Shown piece by piece: positions 1 through 9,396 of a DNA stretch of 64,000 nucleotides. The notes under the pieces were generated by a model. It was not told where the DNA came from. It saw only the letters and a list, made by a program, of their open reading frames with translations, and did no database searches. The translations under genes and the position numbers were made by a program. The stretch comes from Acidobacteriota bacterium. Its GTDB lineage: Bacteria; Acidobacteriota; Terriglobia; UBA7540. Each line of letters starts with the position of its first letter. Within the stretch, counting starts at the first letter, position 1. The stretch covers positions 52,792-116,791 of the forward strand of contig SCRD01000023.1 in the NCBI GenBank assembly GCA_004298155.1, written 5' to 3'.

Positions 1-2503
1 CGATCGCGAAATCAAAGAGGTTGCGCGGCGCAATCCGCGGCGGATTCGTATCTGCATTTTCAGTTCCCGGAGCAGGGATTTGCACTCTCGTTGCACCCCA
101 TTGAGGGTACGGGAGGTTGCAGGTTGTGACAGGGCTGGCCAACGTCGCAACCTGGTCTCCGCAAAAGAAGCCAATCGCCGCCTGCCGATCACCATCAAGA
201 GACAACGCCGAGGGCAGATCCGGAACGGACCCATTCACCAGACCGCTTTCGAATTGCCAGGTCAACCCAACCCACGGGCGGCGTTCCGCAAGCTGGTGAA
301 ACTGATACTGGATATGGCTGGTTTGCTGGAATGCCTGGTCGTGGTCAATTCGGAAGACCGCGACGTTCAGCGGGGAGTTGAAAATCAGACCGCCGACTTC
401 AGGCCCGAAAAAGCGTGACCGCGCGTGGCCTAAGACTGAGTACGCAGAGAAGCCGTGCCAATCCGTCATATTCACCCGGACCGAAGCGCCGTCAATTTTC
501 GACTTACGCCATTGGATAGGAAAAGTTATCGGCGAACTGAAAAGGGTGTCAAAGTCGTAATCGTCCCGCGTGTATTTCCAGAAGTATCCGGCATTCACTA
601 CGATGTGCCGCCCGATGGCCTGTTCAATCCCGGCGTTGAATTGGTTGCGCCGTCCCGGCACAAGCGGGGATTCACCAAAAGCACCGATTCCCGTAGTCGC
701 CAGTCCGCCAGCTCCCGTGGCGCTTGAAAGCAGCAGGTTTTCGTAATAGGGAGTGACAAACAATCGTGCGTAGCCCATGCGGATAACAGTGTTGGTGGGC
801 TTGATGTTATATGAAATGCCGAGGCGGGGTTCGAGAGCGCTGGCATTGCTCCGCCCCCGGTAGATATCCTCGCGCAAGCCGCCGTCCAGCCTCCATCCAC
901 CCAAGGCCACGCTGTCCTGGGCGTAGAGGCTCATTTCCTTGATGCTCGAGTAGCCGTGGAATCCAAACAGGCTTCCGCCGCGCGTCAAATCGTAGGGAAC
1001 AAGGCCCGGCGCGAGCGACGCGTTGGGAGCATATCCATTGGCAGTGCAATTGTTCGGGTTTGTGAGCATTGGGTCAAGCACCGGGCTGCCATCCGACATG
1101 AGGCAAACAGGATTGAACGATGGATCGGTGATTCCCAGCCCAAAACCTTCGGTGACGGGCGACGCGACGAATTGCATCCCCGCTCTGGCCGTGTGGTTCG
1201 CGTGATTGTAGGTAATGTCAGCAGTGAATCCCGCGTGCTCCAGCCGCCGACTCTGGCTTACCGTTGCTGGCAGATCAGAAAAGAGGTCGCGGCTGGGGAA
1301 ATATTTAACATGGGTGATCCGTAAAAAAGGCTGGAAGGCAAGCAATGTGTTTGCGCTGAACAGGTGCGTCCACTCAGGCGAGAGATTCAGGGACTTGATC
1401 TGCTCACGCTGGTCCTGGCCCGCAGCGAGCTGATTGTAGGTATTCGGAATCTGGAACCAGGAGCGTCCCAGGGAAAGGTCAAGATGAGCTGTATTATTGG
1501 CGTTTGGCTGCCAATCCAATCGGTCGAAGAAACTCTCATCATTACCCTTGTCATGGAAAGCTGTAAACTCAGGTGAGTCGAGAAAGCGGCTGGAGCCGTC
1601 ACCATTCAGCGACAGGAAGTTTCCCCATTTATTGCCTCCCATGCCCAGCGTGAGCGCCTCCGACCAGGAACCGAATGATCCGTACTGGCTGGTAAAGCCG
1701 CCATGCAGCCCTTGAACGCCCAGGCCGGACTTCATCGTCGTGTTAATGATCAGGCTGGTCATGTCACCGTACTGGGCGGGCGGCGTGCCAGAAACGACTT
1801 CCATGGATTGCACGGCACTGAGCGGGACCTGGTTCGCGAAGATCTTGCTCTGCTGGTCACTGATAGGCTGTCCATCCACCGAGATGGTAGTGTCCGAGTG
1901 CTCGCCCAGGGGATGAAAAAAGCCATTCGCATCCGCGACGACTCCCGGTGTAGCATTCGTCACGACCTGGCTCAATCCTATGGAAGGGCTCTGAATGGGA
2001 AGGTTCGAAATGAGACTCTGATCAACGTCTGTGTGCGCCGCAGGCGTCTTTTCAAGGAGATCGCTTCCCTCCGTCGTGACCGTCACGTTGGTGGCAACCG
2101 TACCCAGTTGCAAGGCAATATTCAGTTGCACGGGCAGGCCTGACGCCACATCAACATCCTGGACCGCCGGTTGAAACCCCGCGCTCGTGACAGTCAGATG
2201 ATAGGGATTGAACGGGACGTTCGAAAATGCAAATTTGCCTGAAGTGTCGGTAGCCATCGATTGAACGTAACCGGATACAGGATTTCTGATTTCAACCGCA
2301 GCACCGACGATTACAGCCCCTGTCGGGTCAACCACGGTTCCCTGTACGCTTCCAGAGGTGCCCAGGGCCTGCGCCAGCGCTGTTCCGACAGGGAGCATCA
2401 CGCCGCAGACCAACAGCACACCAACCGCCAACAAACGGCTTCCGTACAGAATTGTCCAAGAGGCAAATGCCGCGAGTGCATCGCGACGAAGAATCGTGCG
2501 CAT
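1..2503 (-). CDS. TonB-dependent receptor, Oar-like, with N-terminal carboxypeptidase-regulatory domain (3' end outside window)
   Basis: Outer-membrane beta-barrel that would take up a ligand with TonB energy. The reading frame starts at an ATG at 2503 behind GGAGGAATGT, encodes a signal peptide ending near ALAQ, then a CarboxypepD_reg-like beta-sandwich (GSVQGTVVDPTGAVIVGAAV, about residues 50-130), a plug (ISVDGQPISD, QSMEVVSGTPPAQYGD) and aromatic-rich barrel strands. About 834 codons are present and the C-terminus is lost at the left edge, so the usual 1000-1200 residue length cannot be checked. It lies 46 bases downstream of a small gene that itself follows the RND pump by 3 bases, so it is probably the last gene of the efflux operon. 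Substrate unknown; a metal or metal complex is inferred from the neighbours only. Confidence 0.9.
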   Translation of the reverse strand, partial: MRTILRRDALAAFASWTILYGSRLLAVGVLLVCGVMLPVGTALAQALGTSGSVQGTVVDPTGAVIVGAAVEIRNPVSGYVQSMATDTSGKFAFSNVPFNPYHLTVTSAGFQPAVQDVDVASGLPVQLNIALQLGTVATNVTVTTEGSDLLEKTPAAHTDVDQSLISNLPIQSPSIGLSQVVTNATPGVVADANGFFHPLGEHSDTTISVDGQPISDQQSKIFANQVPLSAVQSMEVVSGTPPAQYGDMTSLIINTTMKSGLGVQGLHGGFTSQYGSFGSWSEALTLGMGGNKWGNFLSLNGDGSSRFLDSPEFTAFHDKGNDESFFDRLDWQPNANNTAHLDLSLGRSWFQIPNTYNQLAAGQDQREQIKSLNLSPEWTHLFSANTLLAFQPFLRITHVKYFPSRDLFSDLPATVSQSRRLEHAGFTADITYNHANHTARAGMQFVASPVTEGFGLGITDPSFNPVCLMSDGSPVLDPMLTNPNNCTANGYAPNASLAPGLVPYDLTRGGSLFGFHGYSSIKEMSLYAQDSVALGGWRLDGGLREDIYRGRSNASALEPRLGISYNIKPTNTVIRMGYARLFVTPYYENLLLSSATGAGGLATTGIGAFGESPLVPGRRNQFNAGIEQAIGRHIVVNAGYFWKYTRDDYDFDTLFSSPITFPIQWRKSKIDGASVRVNMTDWHGFSAYSVLGHARSRFFGPEVGGLIFNSPLNVAVFRIDHDQAFQQTSHIQYQFHQLAERRPWVGLTWQFESGLVNGSVPDLPSALSLDGDRQAAIGFFCGDQVATLASPVTTCNLPYPQWGATRVQIPAPGTENADTNPPRIAPRNLFDFAI

Positions 2504-2549
2504 ACATTCCTCCTCGATTGATTTTTTCGGCTGAAGCTAGAGTGGCTGA

Positions 2550-2924
2550 TCAGCCGCGAGGAGGATCTCGACCGGAGGGGTGAAGAATTAAAACTACAGG
2601 AACGCTGGCAGGGCTGACAGGCGACACAAAGGCCACTGCCTGGAGTGGCAAAAGTCCAGGGTTTTCGACGGCAGGTTGCACGGCTCCCTGCCGGACGATT
2701 TGGCAAACCGGGCAGAAAGGCTGCGGAGCCCGAGATGGATGCGGTATGGTCCAACCGGCACTAACCTTCGCCGCGTCTCTCAAAATGTGGTGATCTTGCG
2801 CGCGCTGGTGCAAGTCCAGGTGGAACAATACATTTAACTGCACCAGGACAGACATCCACACGATCAGGAGCCGCAGAGAGCGGCGCCCGCGAAAAATGGA
2901 CGAACTTTTGAGATCGAGGTTCAC
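2550..2924 (-). CDS. small membrane-anchored CxxCQ protein, DUF2946-like
   Basis: A 124-residue protein with an N-terminal hydrophobic segment (about residues 19-35), a His-rich stretch (LHQRAQDHHILRD), a CPVCQIVRQGAVQP motif in the middle, a second hydrophobic stretch and a C-terminus ending GRDPPRG. The His cluster plus CxxC suggests periplasmic metal binding. The GTG start at 2924 follows the stop of the RND gene by 3 bases in the same frame (TAG ATT GTG), so translation is likely coupled. It is clearly related to the protein at 8654-9016 (shared HHxxLR, CxxCQIxRxxAVxP, NPxP and final GRxPP). The DUF2946 resemblance is from memory of that family's CPxC centre and RxPP tail; no search was possible. 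Confidence 0.72.
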   Translation of the reverse strand: MNLDLKSSSIFRGRRSLRLLIVWMSVLVQLNVLFHLDLHQRAQDHHILRDAAKVSAGWTIPHPSRAPQPFCPVCQIVRQGAVQPAVENPGLLPLQAVAFVSPVSPASVPVVLILHPSGRDPPRG

Positions 2925-2927
2925 AAT

Positions 2928-5900
2928 CTAAACCTGCAATACGTCGCCGTCCCGGGCTACCAGGCTATAAAGGATCGGGTTAACAAAAAAGCCCAGTAGC
3001 AAGGGAGAAATCAACCCGCCTACAATAACAATAGCAAATGGCCGCTGCGTGTCAGACCCGATTCCGTGTGAGAGCGCCGCCGGCAGCAGCCCCAGGCAAG
3101 CTACGAGGGCCGTCATCATGATTGGCCGCAGCCGGAGCAAGGCCGCCTGGCGCGTGGCTTCGCGGATGTCCTTCCCTTCCAGCCGCAGCTTGTTGATGTA
3201 AGAATAAAGCACCACTGCCATCTCTGTGGAAACGCCCATCAGAACAAGCAGCCCAAGGACAGACGACACGCTGAAAGGCGTATTCGTAAACCTGAGCGCC
3301 AGCAGCGCCCCCACGGGCTCCGTGGTCACCACGCCGACGGCAATCGCCATGGGAAACTTGAAGTTTCCATAGAGGGCGAAAAGGATCAGAAAAATCAGCA
3401 GGACAGTCAGCGGGGCGATCACGTTCAGCTGCTTTCTGGCGGCAAGATATTCGCTGTACTCACCGCCCCAGGTGACACGATAGCCCTGCGGCAAGCTGCT
3501 CACGATCGGCGCAATGGCACGCTGACCGGCGGCGACGGCGCCCGCCATGTCTCGCCCCTCAACGCTGTACTGGATGCCGATATAGCGCGAGTTATTTTCC
3601 CGGTAGATGAATGATGCGCCACTCCCGACGCCGATATCCGCCAGGTCTTTTAGCGGGATCTGCTGGCCGTCCGGAGTGCCCACCAGCAGGTTGCCGATTG
3701 TGCCCGGATCAGACCGGAACTGTGGTTCCATTCGAACTATCAAATCAAACAATTTTTCGCCCTGGATCACCTGCGTGGCGGGCTGGCCGCCAACCGCCGC
3801 TCCGATCACCGCCTCGACGTCGGACACATTCACGCCGTAGCGCGCAATCTTCTGGCGGTCAATGTGAATCAGAAGGCTGGGTTGACCCAGCTCGCGCACC
3901 ACAACAAGGTCTGCGAAGCCAGGGACTTTTTCCAGCCTGGTCTTGATTTTCAGCGCCGTCTTCTGCAAGACCTGCAAGTCAGGGCCATAAACCTTGACGG
4001 CAAGAGCGCTCTTGAGTCCTGTCAGGGCTTCGTCCACAGCGTCTTCGGCAGGCTGCGTGTAGTTAAAAATGATGCCCGGGAAAGTCGTGAGCTTGCCGTC
4101 GATGGACTTGATGAGCTCTTCTTTGTTTCGGATCGGCCCGGTCTTCCAGGATTTGTCGTTATAAGGCTTCAGGCCGACGTAATACTCGCAATTAAAGAAT
4201 CCTGTAGGATCAGTCCCGTCATCGGGGCGGCCAAGCTCAGAACCAACTTCCGTCACCTGGGGATAAGACATAAGAATGCGGCGGAACCGGGGCGCAACCT
4301 TGGCGGCCTCCTGCCAGGAAATCGTGTAGGGCATGGTTGCCCGCACCCATAAGGCGCCTTCATCGAGGTGCGGCATAAACTCACCGCCGATCAGCGGCAC
4401 CAGCAACATGACGGCGCCAAAGATCGCGAAGGCAACTCCCATGGTCAACGCGCGATGGTCGAGCGCCCAGTCCAGTTGACGGCCATATACGCGCTTGACC
4501 CATTCGTAAGGCCGGTTCACCTTTTCCCTGACGCCGGATTTGAACCAGTAGGAAATCAGGACCGGCACAAGGGTCAGAGAAAGCAGGAGCGCGCCCACCA
4601 GGGCATAGGACATAGTGTCGGCCATGGGGTGAAAAAGCCGGCCCGAAGCGCCCTGCAGTGCATAGATGGGCAGATAACCCGCAATAATCACGGCGACCGA
4701 ATAGAAAACGGGGCGGTCCACATCGCGAGCCGCGTGAAGAATGGCTTCCTTCAGGTCATATTCCTGGCCCTCGCGCAAGCCTAGCTCGCGATAAATGTTC
4801 TCCATCATAACTACGGTACCGTCAATGAGGATGCCAAAATCGATGGCGCCAATGGAGAGCAAATTGGCGGAGACGCCTTCCAGATGAAGGAATATAAAGG
4901 AGAACAGCAGGCAGAGCGGAATGGTCAGGGCGGTAATAATCGCCGCGCGAACGCTCACCAGAAAGAAGATCAGAACAATGAGGACCAGAATCATCCCGCG
5001 CAGCAGGTTGCCCTCCACCGTTGAGGTTGTCAGGTCCACCAGGCCGCTGCGGTCGTAAAACGTGTGGATCTTGACATCTTTGGGCAAGACCTGATTATTC
5101 AGGTAATTGGTTTCCTGCTCGATGCGCTGCAGCACGTATTGCGTCTGCTCGTCGGTGCGCATCATGATGACGCCCTCCACGGCGTCGTCGTTATCCATAA
5201 AGCCGAATTCGCCCAGGCGCGGCGCATGGTCAACCACCACCTTTCCCACGTCTCGCATATAGATGGGCGCGCCCTGGTGGCTGGCCACCACGATGTTTTC
5301 AATGTCCTTTGTATCGCGAATCAATCCGATCCCCCGGACGTAATAAAATTGCCCGCCCTGGGAATAGAAGCCGCCGCCGGAGTTGGCATTGTTGGCCGAT
5401 AGGGACTGCATCACCTGCGGAACAGTGACGTGATAGCTGTAAAGCTGCGACGGATCCAGCAGCACCTGGTACTGCATGGTTGTTCCGCCAAATCCAGAGT
5501 CATCAGCTACGCCGGGAATGGCGCGATAAGCGTGGTTGAGAATCCAGTCCTGAATCGTTTTAAGTTCCTGGGGAGTGCGGTCAGGACTCTGAACAACGTA
5601 CCGGTAAATCAGATTGCTGGGGCTCGAAAGGGGGGCAAGGCCGGGTGTTACGCCGCTGGGCAGTTGCGCTCCCGCAAGGCGCTCGAAGGCAACCTGGCGG
5701 CAAAAATACTTGTCCGCACCAAACCGGAACGACATGATGACATCCGATAGCCCATATAGTGAAATCGAGCGCATCGCATCGAGGCCTGGTACACCGTTCA
5801 TCTGGATTTCAATAGGGACACTGATCAACCGCTCGACTTCCTCAGCGGCATGGCCGGGCCATTGGGTGATGACCTCAACCCTCGGAGGTGAAAGGTCGGG

Positions 5901-6017
5901 ATAGGCATCGACGGGCATCCTTTGAAAAGACACGATACCTCCAACAATCAGGAAGCCCACGAGAACGATAATGAAAAACCGCTGATGCAGAGCAAAATGA
6001 ACAATGCGATGGATCAT
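2928..6017 (-). CDS. heavy-metal efflux RND permease, CusA/CzcA type
   Basis: Inner-membrane proton-driven pump of 1029 residues, the normal size for the HME-RND family. TM1 is at about residues 13-33, followed by the large periplasmic domain, TM2-6 from about 337, a second periplasmic domain and the C-terminal TM bundle. TM4 carries AIDFGILIDGTVVMMEN, with D near 393, D near 399 and E near 406: the D-D-E proton-relay pattern known from CzcA and CusA. It would expel a monovalent or divalent metal cation through the fusion protein at 6069-7256 and the outer-membrane factor at 7253-8560. The gap to the fusion protein gene is 51 bases. The exact metal cannot be read from the sequence. Confidence 0.93.
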   Translation of the reverse strand: MIHRIVHFALHQRFFIIVLVGFLIVGGIVSFQRMPVDAYPDLSPPRVEVITQWPGHAAEEVERLISVPIEIQMNGVPGLDAMRSISLYGLSDVIMSFRFGADKYFCRQVAFERLAGAQLPSGVTPGLAPLSSPSNLIYRYVVQSPDRTPQELKTIQDWILNHAYRAIPGVADDSGFGGTTMQYQVLLDPSQLYSYHVTVPQVMQSLSANNANSGGGFYSQGGQFYYVRGIGLIRDTKDIENIVVASHQGAPIYMRDVGKVVVDHAPRLGEFGFMDNDDAVEGVIMMRTDEQTQYVLQRIEQETNYLNNQVLPKDVKIHTFYDRSGLVDLTTSTVEGNLLRGMILVLIVLIFFLVSVRAAIITALTIPLCLLFSFIFLHLEGVSANLLSIGAIDFGILIDGTVVMMENIYRELGLREGQEYDLKEAILHAARDVDRPVFYSVAVIIAGYLPIYALQGASGRLFHPMADTMSYALVGALLLSLTLVPVLISYWFKSGVREKVNRPYEWVKRVYGRQLDWALDHRALTMGVAFAIFGAVMLLVPLIGGEFMPHLDEGALWVRATMPYTISWQEAAKVAPRFRRILMSYPQVTEVGSELGRPDDGTDPTGFFNCEYYVGLKPYNDKSWKTGPIRNKEELIKSIDGKLTTFPGIIFNYTQPAEDAVDEALTGLKSALAVKVYGPDLQVLQKTALKIKTRLEKVPGFADLVVVRELGQPSLLIHIDRQKIARYGVNVSDVEAVIGAAVGGQPATQVIQGEKLFDLIVRMEPQFRSDPGTIGNLLVGTPDGQQIPLKDLADIGVGSGASFIYRENNSRYIGIQYSVEGRDMAGAVAAGQRAIAPIVSSLPQGYRVTWGGEYSEYLAARKQLNVIAPLTVLLIFLILFALYGNFKFPMAIAVGVVTTEPVGALLALRFTNTPFSVSSVLGLLVLMGVSTEMAVVLYSYINKLRLEGKDIREATRQAALLRLRPIMMTALVACLGLLPAALSHGIGSDTQRPFAIVIVGGLISPLLLGFFVNPILYSLVARDGDVLQV

Positions 6018-6068
6018 AAAGATTTCAATCTCGGCGTAAGATAGTCCTCCCCCGAATGTCCGCTCTCA

Positions 6069-7256
6069 TTATTGCGTTAGCGACCTGGCAAATTGCAGGA
6101 ACAGGCTGCCGTTGCCCGCTACCTTGTCACCTTCCTTGAGCCCGTTGAGTATTTGGGTCTGCCCATCCTCGCTGCGGCCGATTGTCACCAGGCGCTGCGA
6201 AAACTGGTTCGTCCCCGACAGAACGTAAACGAACGGTTCGTTCACGTCGTTCCTCAGAACGGCATCGTCCGGAACCGTAAGCGCCTTCGTCTCTCCGGCC
6301 TGCACGACAGCCGTCACGTACATATCTTTCTTGAGCATTCCGTGAGGGTTGCTCGTGACAATACGGACCTTGAGGGTCCGTGTATCCTGGTCAAGCGCTG
6401 GAGCGATAAAGGAAATCTTTCCGTGGAAGGTTGTCGGGAAGGCATTGGTCTCAACCGTCACAGGATCGCCCATGTGGATATAAGAGAGGTCATTCTGGTA
6501 GACGTTCACCAACACCCACACCGTGCTCATGTCCGAAATGGTGAACACCTGAGTTGCTCCAGCCTGGATCACCTGGCCGGGCTGCACCGTCCGTTCAACG
6601 ACCTCTCCGGCAATGGGTGCCAGCACTGAAACCCGTGAACTGGCCGGGCCATTGGCAAGGCGGCCAGGGTCCCTGATGCCAATCACCTGCAAGGCCTGCA
6701 CAGAAGCCTGCAGGTCAGCCAAGGCCTGATTGCGGGTAGATTGCGCCTGCAGCAGATCAGCCTGTGCCACAGCGTGGTGAGCAAAAAGGTCCTGGTCGCG
6801 TTCCAGATTGCCCTGGGCAAGCTTATAGGCGTCATTGGCCTTGAGATAGCTCGATCGTAACTGGGCAAAATCGGCGCTGCTGACGTAAAGCATCGGCTGT
6901 CCGGAGCGGACTATCTGGCCAGGATAGACCGGCACCTGCATTACCGGTCCGCTGACCTGGGTGATCACTGGCGTTGTCTTGAAAGCGTTGTAAGCAACAG
7001 ACCCGGACAACCTCAGGACCACCGGAAAGGTCTGCTGTTCGGCAGTCACAATTTGCACATGTCCCATCTGGTCCTGCGGCACGCTGAACAGCTCTGCCTT
7101 AGCAGCGCCGGATGAACCGTAGGCGGTGGTCTGCGCTGCGCTTGGGCCGGCATCCCTGGGCCCGCAGGCCGAAAGGACCAAGAAAGAAGAGATCAATGTC
7201 GCCAGAAGGGCAAACTGCAATCTCCGCATGGTCAGGGTATGTATTTTCAAATTCAT
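6069..7256 (-). CDS. RND efflux membrane fusion protein (HlyD/CusB-like lipoprotein)
   Basis: Periplasmic adaptor of 395 residues joining pump and outer-membrane channel. The N-terminus has a lipoprotein signal (hydrophobic run then VLSAC, Cys near 30). After it come a barrel-sandwich strand (VPVYPGQIVRSGQPMLYVSS), an alpha-hairpin (about 135-190), the second half of the lipoyl-like domain (VLAPIAGEVVERTVQPGQVI) and beta-barrel and membrane-proximal domains. The start overlaps the stop of the upstream OMF gene by 4 bases (ATGA at 7253-7256), which indicates coupled translation. An in-frame ATG nine codons later is a possible alternative start. No His- or Met-rich N-terminal metal site like that of CusB is evident. 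Confidence 0.92.
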   Translation of the reverse strand: MNLKIHTLTMRRLQFALLATLISSFLVLSACGPRDAGPSAAQTTAYGSSGAAKAELFSVPQDQMGHVQIVTAEQQTFPVVLRLSGSVAYNAFKTTPVITQVSGPVMQVPVYPGQIVRSGQPMLYVSSADFAQLRSSYLKANDAYKLAQGNLERDQDLFAHHAVAQADLLQAQSTRNQALADLQASVQALQVIGIRDPGRLANGPASSRVSVLAPIAGEVVERTVQPGQVIQAGATQVFTISDMSTVWVLVNVYQNDLSYIHMGDPVTVETNAFPTTFHGKISFIAPALDQDTRTLKVRIVTSNPHGMLKKDMYVTAVVQAGETKALTVPDDAVLRNDVNEPFVYVLSGTNQFSQRLVTIGRSEDGQTQILNGLKEGDKVAGNGSLFLQFARSLTQ

Positions 7257-8560
7257 GGCATTGGCCTCGCGCCGACCGCTTCATGCAGTTGATCAACGGC
7301 CAGCATGTATGTCGCCAGGGTTGCCCGGTACGCCAACTCAATCGAGCGATAACTGCGCTCTGCGTCCAGAAAGTCCAGCAGGCTGGCGGCGCCCCGCTGG
7401 TAGGCATACTGGCTGATATCCAACGATTCTTTGGAATCTTTCAGGTAACCGGATTGATAAAGCTGGACGATTCGCTCGCCGGTCCTCACGGCTTCATACG
7501 CGGTGGCAACGTCGGTCATCACGGCCTGCTGGGTAGCGTTTTTGGTTTCTTCAGACTGCGTGATGGCCGCGTGCGTGCGCGCGATCTCGCCCTGGTTGCG
7601 GTCGTAAAGCGGGATCTCCATGTTGACGGAGAAGCTCGCGTCATTGGCGGCCGAAACGTGGCTATAGCCCGAGGTAAGAGTCAAATCCCGCTTGCCGTTG
7701 GCCTTGGCCAGCCTGTAGTTGCTGTTCGCAGCAACCACCGCCTGATTGGCAGCGCGCAAATCCGGCCGCAGATTGAGAGCTTTCGCCTGGAAATCCTCCA
7801 CACTGCCCTGAATGGGCGCGTAGGCCAGGTTGCCGGCAACGTCGTAATTTTGTGGGACGGATTCATACCCCAGCAGGTCACGCAGGGAGTCCAGCGCCTG
7901 CTGCCGGGCCAATTTCGCCGAGGACACGTCCTCTTGAAATTGCAGCCTCTGGAGCCTGATCTTGAGCAGGTCGCCTTCGCTGATGGCTCCTTTCTGGTAA
8001 CGTTCCTGGCTTACGTCCAGCGTCTGCTGAAAGCTCTCAAGGTTCTGCTGCGCAAACGTGAGGGATGACTCGGCCAGCAGGACGTTTACGAACTGCTGCG
8101 CCACGTTAAAGGAGAGGGCGCGCTCGTTGTCCTGTACCTGCGACTGCACGACGGCTGTGTTGTCCCGCGCGTTCTGCATGCGCCATTTGCGTTTGCGCCC
8201 TCTCTCAAATGTGTAAGAGAACAAAAGGTCAAATTCGCTGGCGTTGTTAAGGTAGTCGCCGTTTAGCTGGCTGGGAGTGAAAACAGGCAAGAAGAAGTCA
8301 TTCCAGGTAAAGACGGGGTTAGGCCTCAGGGAAGCTGTCATCTCGTTCGCTTTGCTTTGCGTCACCTGCGTCCTGGCTGCCTGCAACGCATGATTGTGCG
8401 CAAGCGCCAGCTGGATGGCACGCTCAAGGTCAACCCTCATCGTTGGCGGAAGCTGCTGCGCGCTAGCAACGGCTTCCCCGCCTAAAAACAGGCAGGCCAT
8501 CGCAAACAGAATTAAAACGCCGGGTCTTCCAGGCCGGGAACGATCATGCAGGTCAGTCAT
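7253..8560 (-). CDS. TolC/CzcC-type outer-membrane efflux protein
   Basis: Outer-membrane channel of 435 residues with a signal peptide (cleavage near ASAQQ) and two OEP repeats of long amphipathic helices. Typical features are LERAIQLALAHNHALQAAR near the N-terminus, RPNPVFTWNDFF, the RYQKGAISEGDLLKIRLQR helix, LNLRPDLRAANQAV and, in the second repeat, YQRGAASLLDFLDAERSYR. This is the CzcC/TolC subfamily layout. It overlaps the fusion protein gene by 4 bases and lies downstream of the first small CxxCQ gene, so the tripartite pump is made from one message. Confidence 0.93.
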   Translation of the reverse strand: MTDLHDRSRPGRPGVLILFAMACLFLGGEAVASAQQLPPTMRVDLERAIQLALAHNHALQAARTQVTQSKANEMTASLRPNPVFTWNDFFLPVFTPSQLNGDYLNNASEFDLLFSYTFERGRKRKWRMQNARDNTAVVQSQVQDNERALSFNVAQQFVNVLLAESSLTFAQQNLESFQQTLDVSQERYQKGAISEGDLLKIRLQRLQFQEDVSSAKLARQQALDSLRDLLGYESVPQNYDVAGNLAYAPIQGSVEDFQAKALNLRPDLRAANQAVVAANSNYRLAKANGKRDLTLTSGYSHVSAANDASFSVNMEIPLYDRNQGEIARTHAAITQSEETKNATQQAVMTDVATAYEAVRTGERIVQLYQSGYLKDSKESLDISQYAYQRGAASLLDFLDAERSYRSIELAYRATLATYMLAVDQLHEAVGARPMP

Positions 8561-8653
8561 ATTTCAATCCATTCGCAGAAATACACGAGGAGCGGGTTTC
8601 GCAATCAAGGCAGATTTCGCAAACCCAATGTCAAAAGAGATCAGGGAAGGGTG

Positions 8654-9016
8654 TCATGCAAGAGGAGGGGCACGCCCATGCCGGTAGGATGTCTGGACAG
8701 AAAGCACAACGGTTGCAGATAGGGGCGCCAGGAACGGCGCAACCGCAGAACGGCTCGGAGCGGGGTTGCCAAGAGAAGGGCGGACGGCGCTGTGGCGGAG
8801 GATCTGGCAGGCTGTGCAGAAACCATGCTCGACGCAAGACGGCTGAGATGGCCTGTCCGTCTGGCCCAGGCTTGTTCTCGTCTTTGAGAATTCCAGCGGG
8901 ATCCCGCGCAGGACATGATGGTGCAGCACAAGCACCATCAGCAGGTGCAACTGCATCACCGCCAGCAGCCAGGTTGTTGCGCTTCGCCACCTTCGATTTT
9001 TCAACAATCTAAACAC
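8654..9016 (-). CDS. small CxxCQ protein, paralogue of the one at 2550-2924
   Basis: First gene of the efflux operon. With a GTG start at 9016 it is 120 residues, matching the 124 of its paralogue; the frame stays open to a GTG at 9121 (155 residues) but the extra 35 residues have no counterpart. It has an N-terminal hydrophobic helix (TTWLLAVMQLHLLMVLVL), a triple His (LHHHVLRG), GFCTACQILRHSAVRPS, a hydrophobic segment and the ending RHGRAPPLA. His and Cys clusters suggest metal binding on the periplasmic side. Neither start has a good ribosome site, so the N-terminus is uncertain. Function unknown. Confidence 0.7.
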   Translation of the reverse strand: MFRLLKNRRWRSATTWLLAVMQLHLLMVLVLHHHVLRGIPLEFSKTRTSLGQTDRPSQPSCVEHGFCTACQILRHSAVRPSLGNPAPSRSAVAPFLAPLSATVVLSVQTSYRHGRAPPLA

Positions 9017-9262
9017 AACGTTTTTTCTGGACCGTATCAGGTGTTGTAACGCGCGGCCAATCGGCCTTAGGGAAAAGGAGACTTCCGATTTGACTCCAGC
9101 CTGGCCCGAGGACCGCAACACCGGGTGCTAAAAGGTACATGGATGCTGTTCTCTGCTCTCAGGTTGCAAGCAGCGCCGGAAACCACCACACCCAATGGCC
9201 TCGAACACACAGGCCCGGACACAGCTCCAACGGGCGCCCGCGCGAGCGCCGGAACAACCCAA

Positions 9263-9290
9263 ACATTACAAAATGGATATCATATGTCAA
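9263..9290 (-). promoter_or_regulatory. probable sigma-70-like promoter of the first efflux operon
   Basis: On the minus strand a perfect TTGACA (9290-9285) is followed after 16 bases by TAATGT (9268-9263), inside a locally AT-rich stretch. Predicted transcription would start near 9256, roughly 135 or 240 bases before the candidate start codons of the first small gene, leaving a long leader that could hold a metal-responsive site. Confidence 0.55.
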
Positions 9291-9396
9291 GCTTTATGTG
9301 GAAAATTCTGGCCATAGCTTGATCAAACCCGGCCTTCCATGCGCGCCACGGCCGGTTATCCAGGCGAATTTTCTCCGTGGTTTGATGGCGCAGTGT

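Noticed and set aside
7112..8068. Plus-strand 318-codon open frame opposite the MFP/OMF genes
   Set aside because: Entirely antisense to two well-supported pump genes; its protein has no recognisable motifs and no ribosome site, and such frames are common opposite GC-rich genes.
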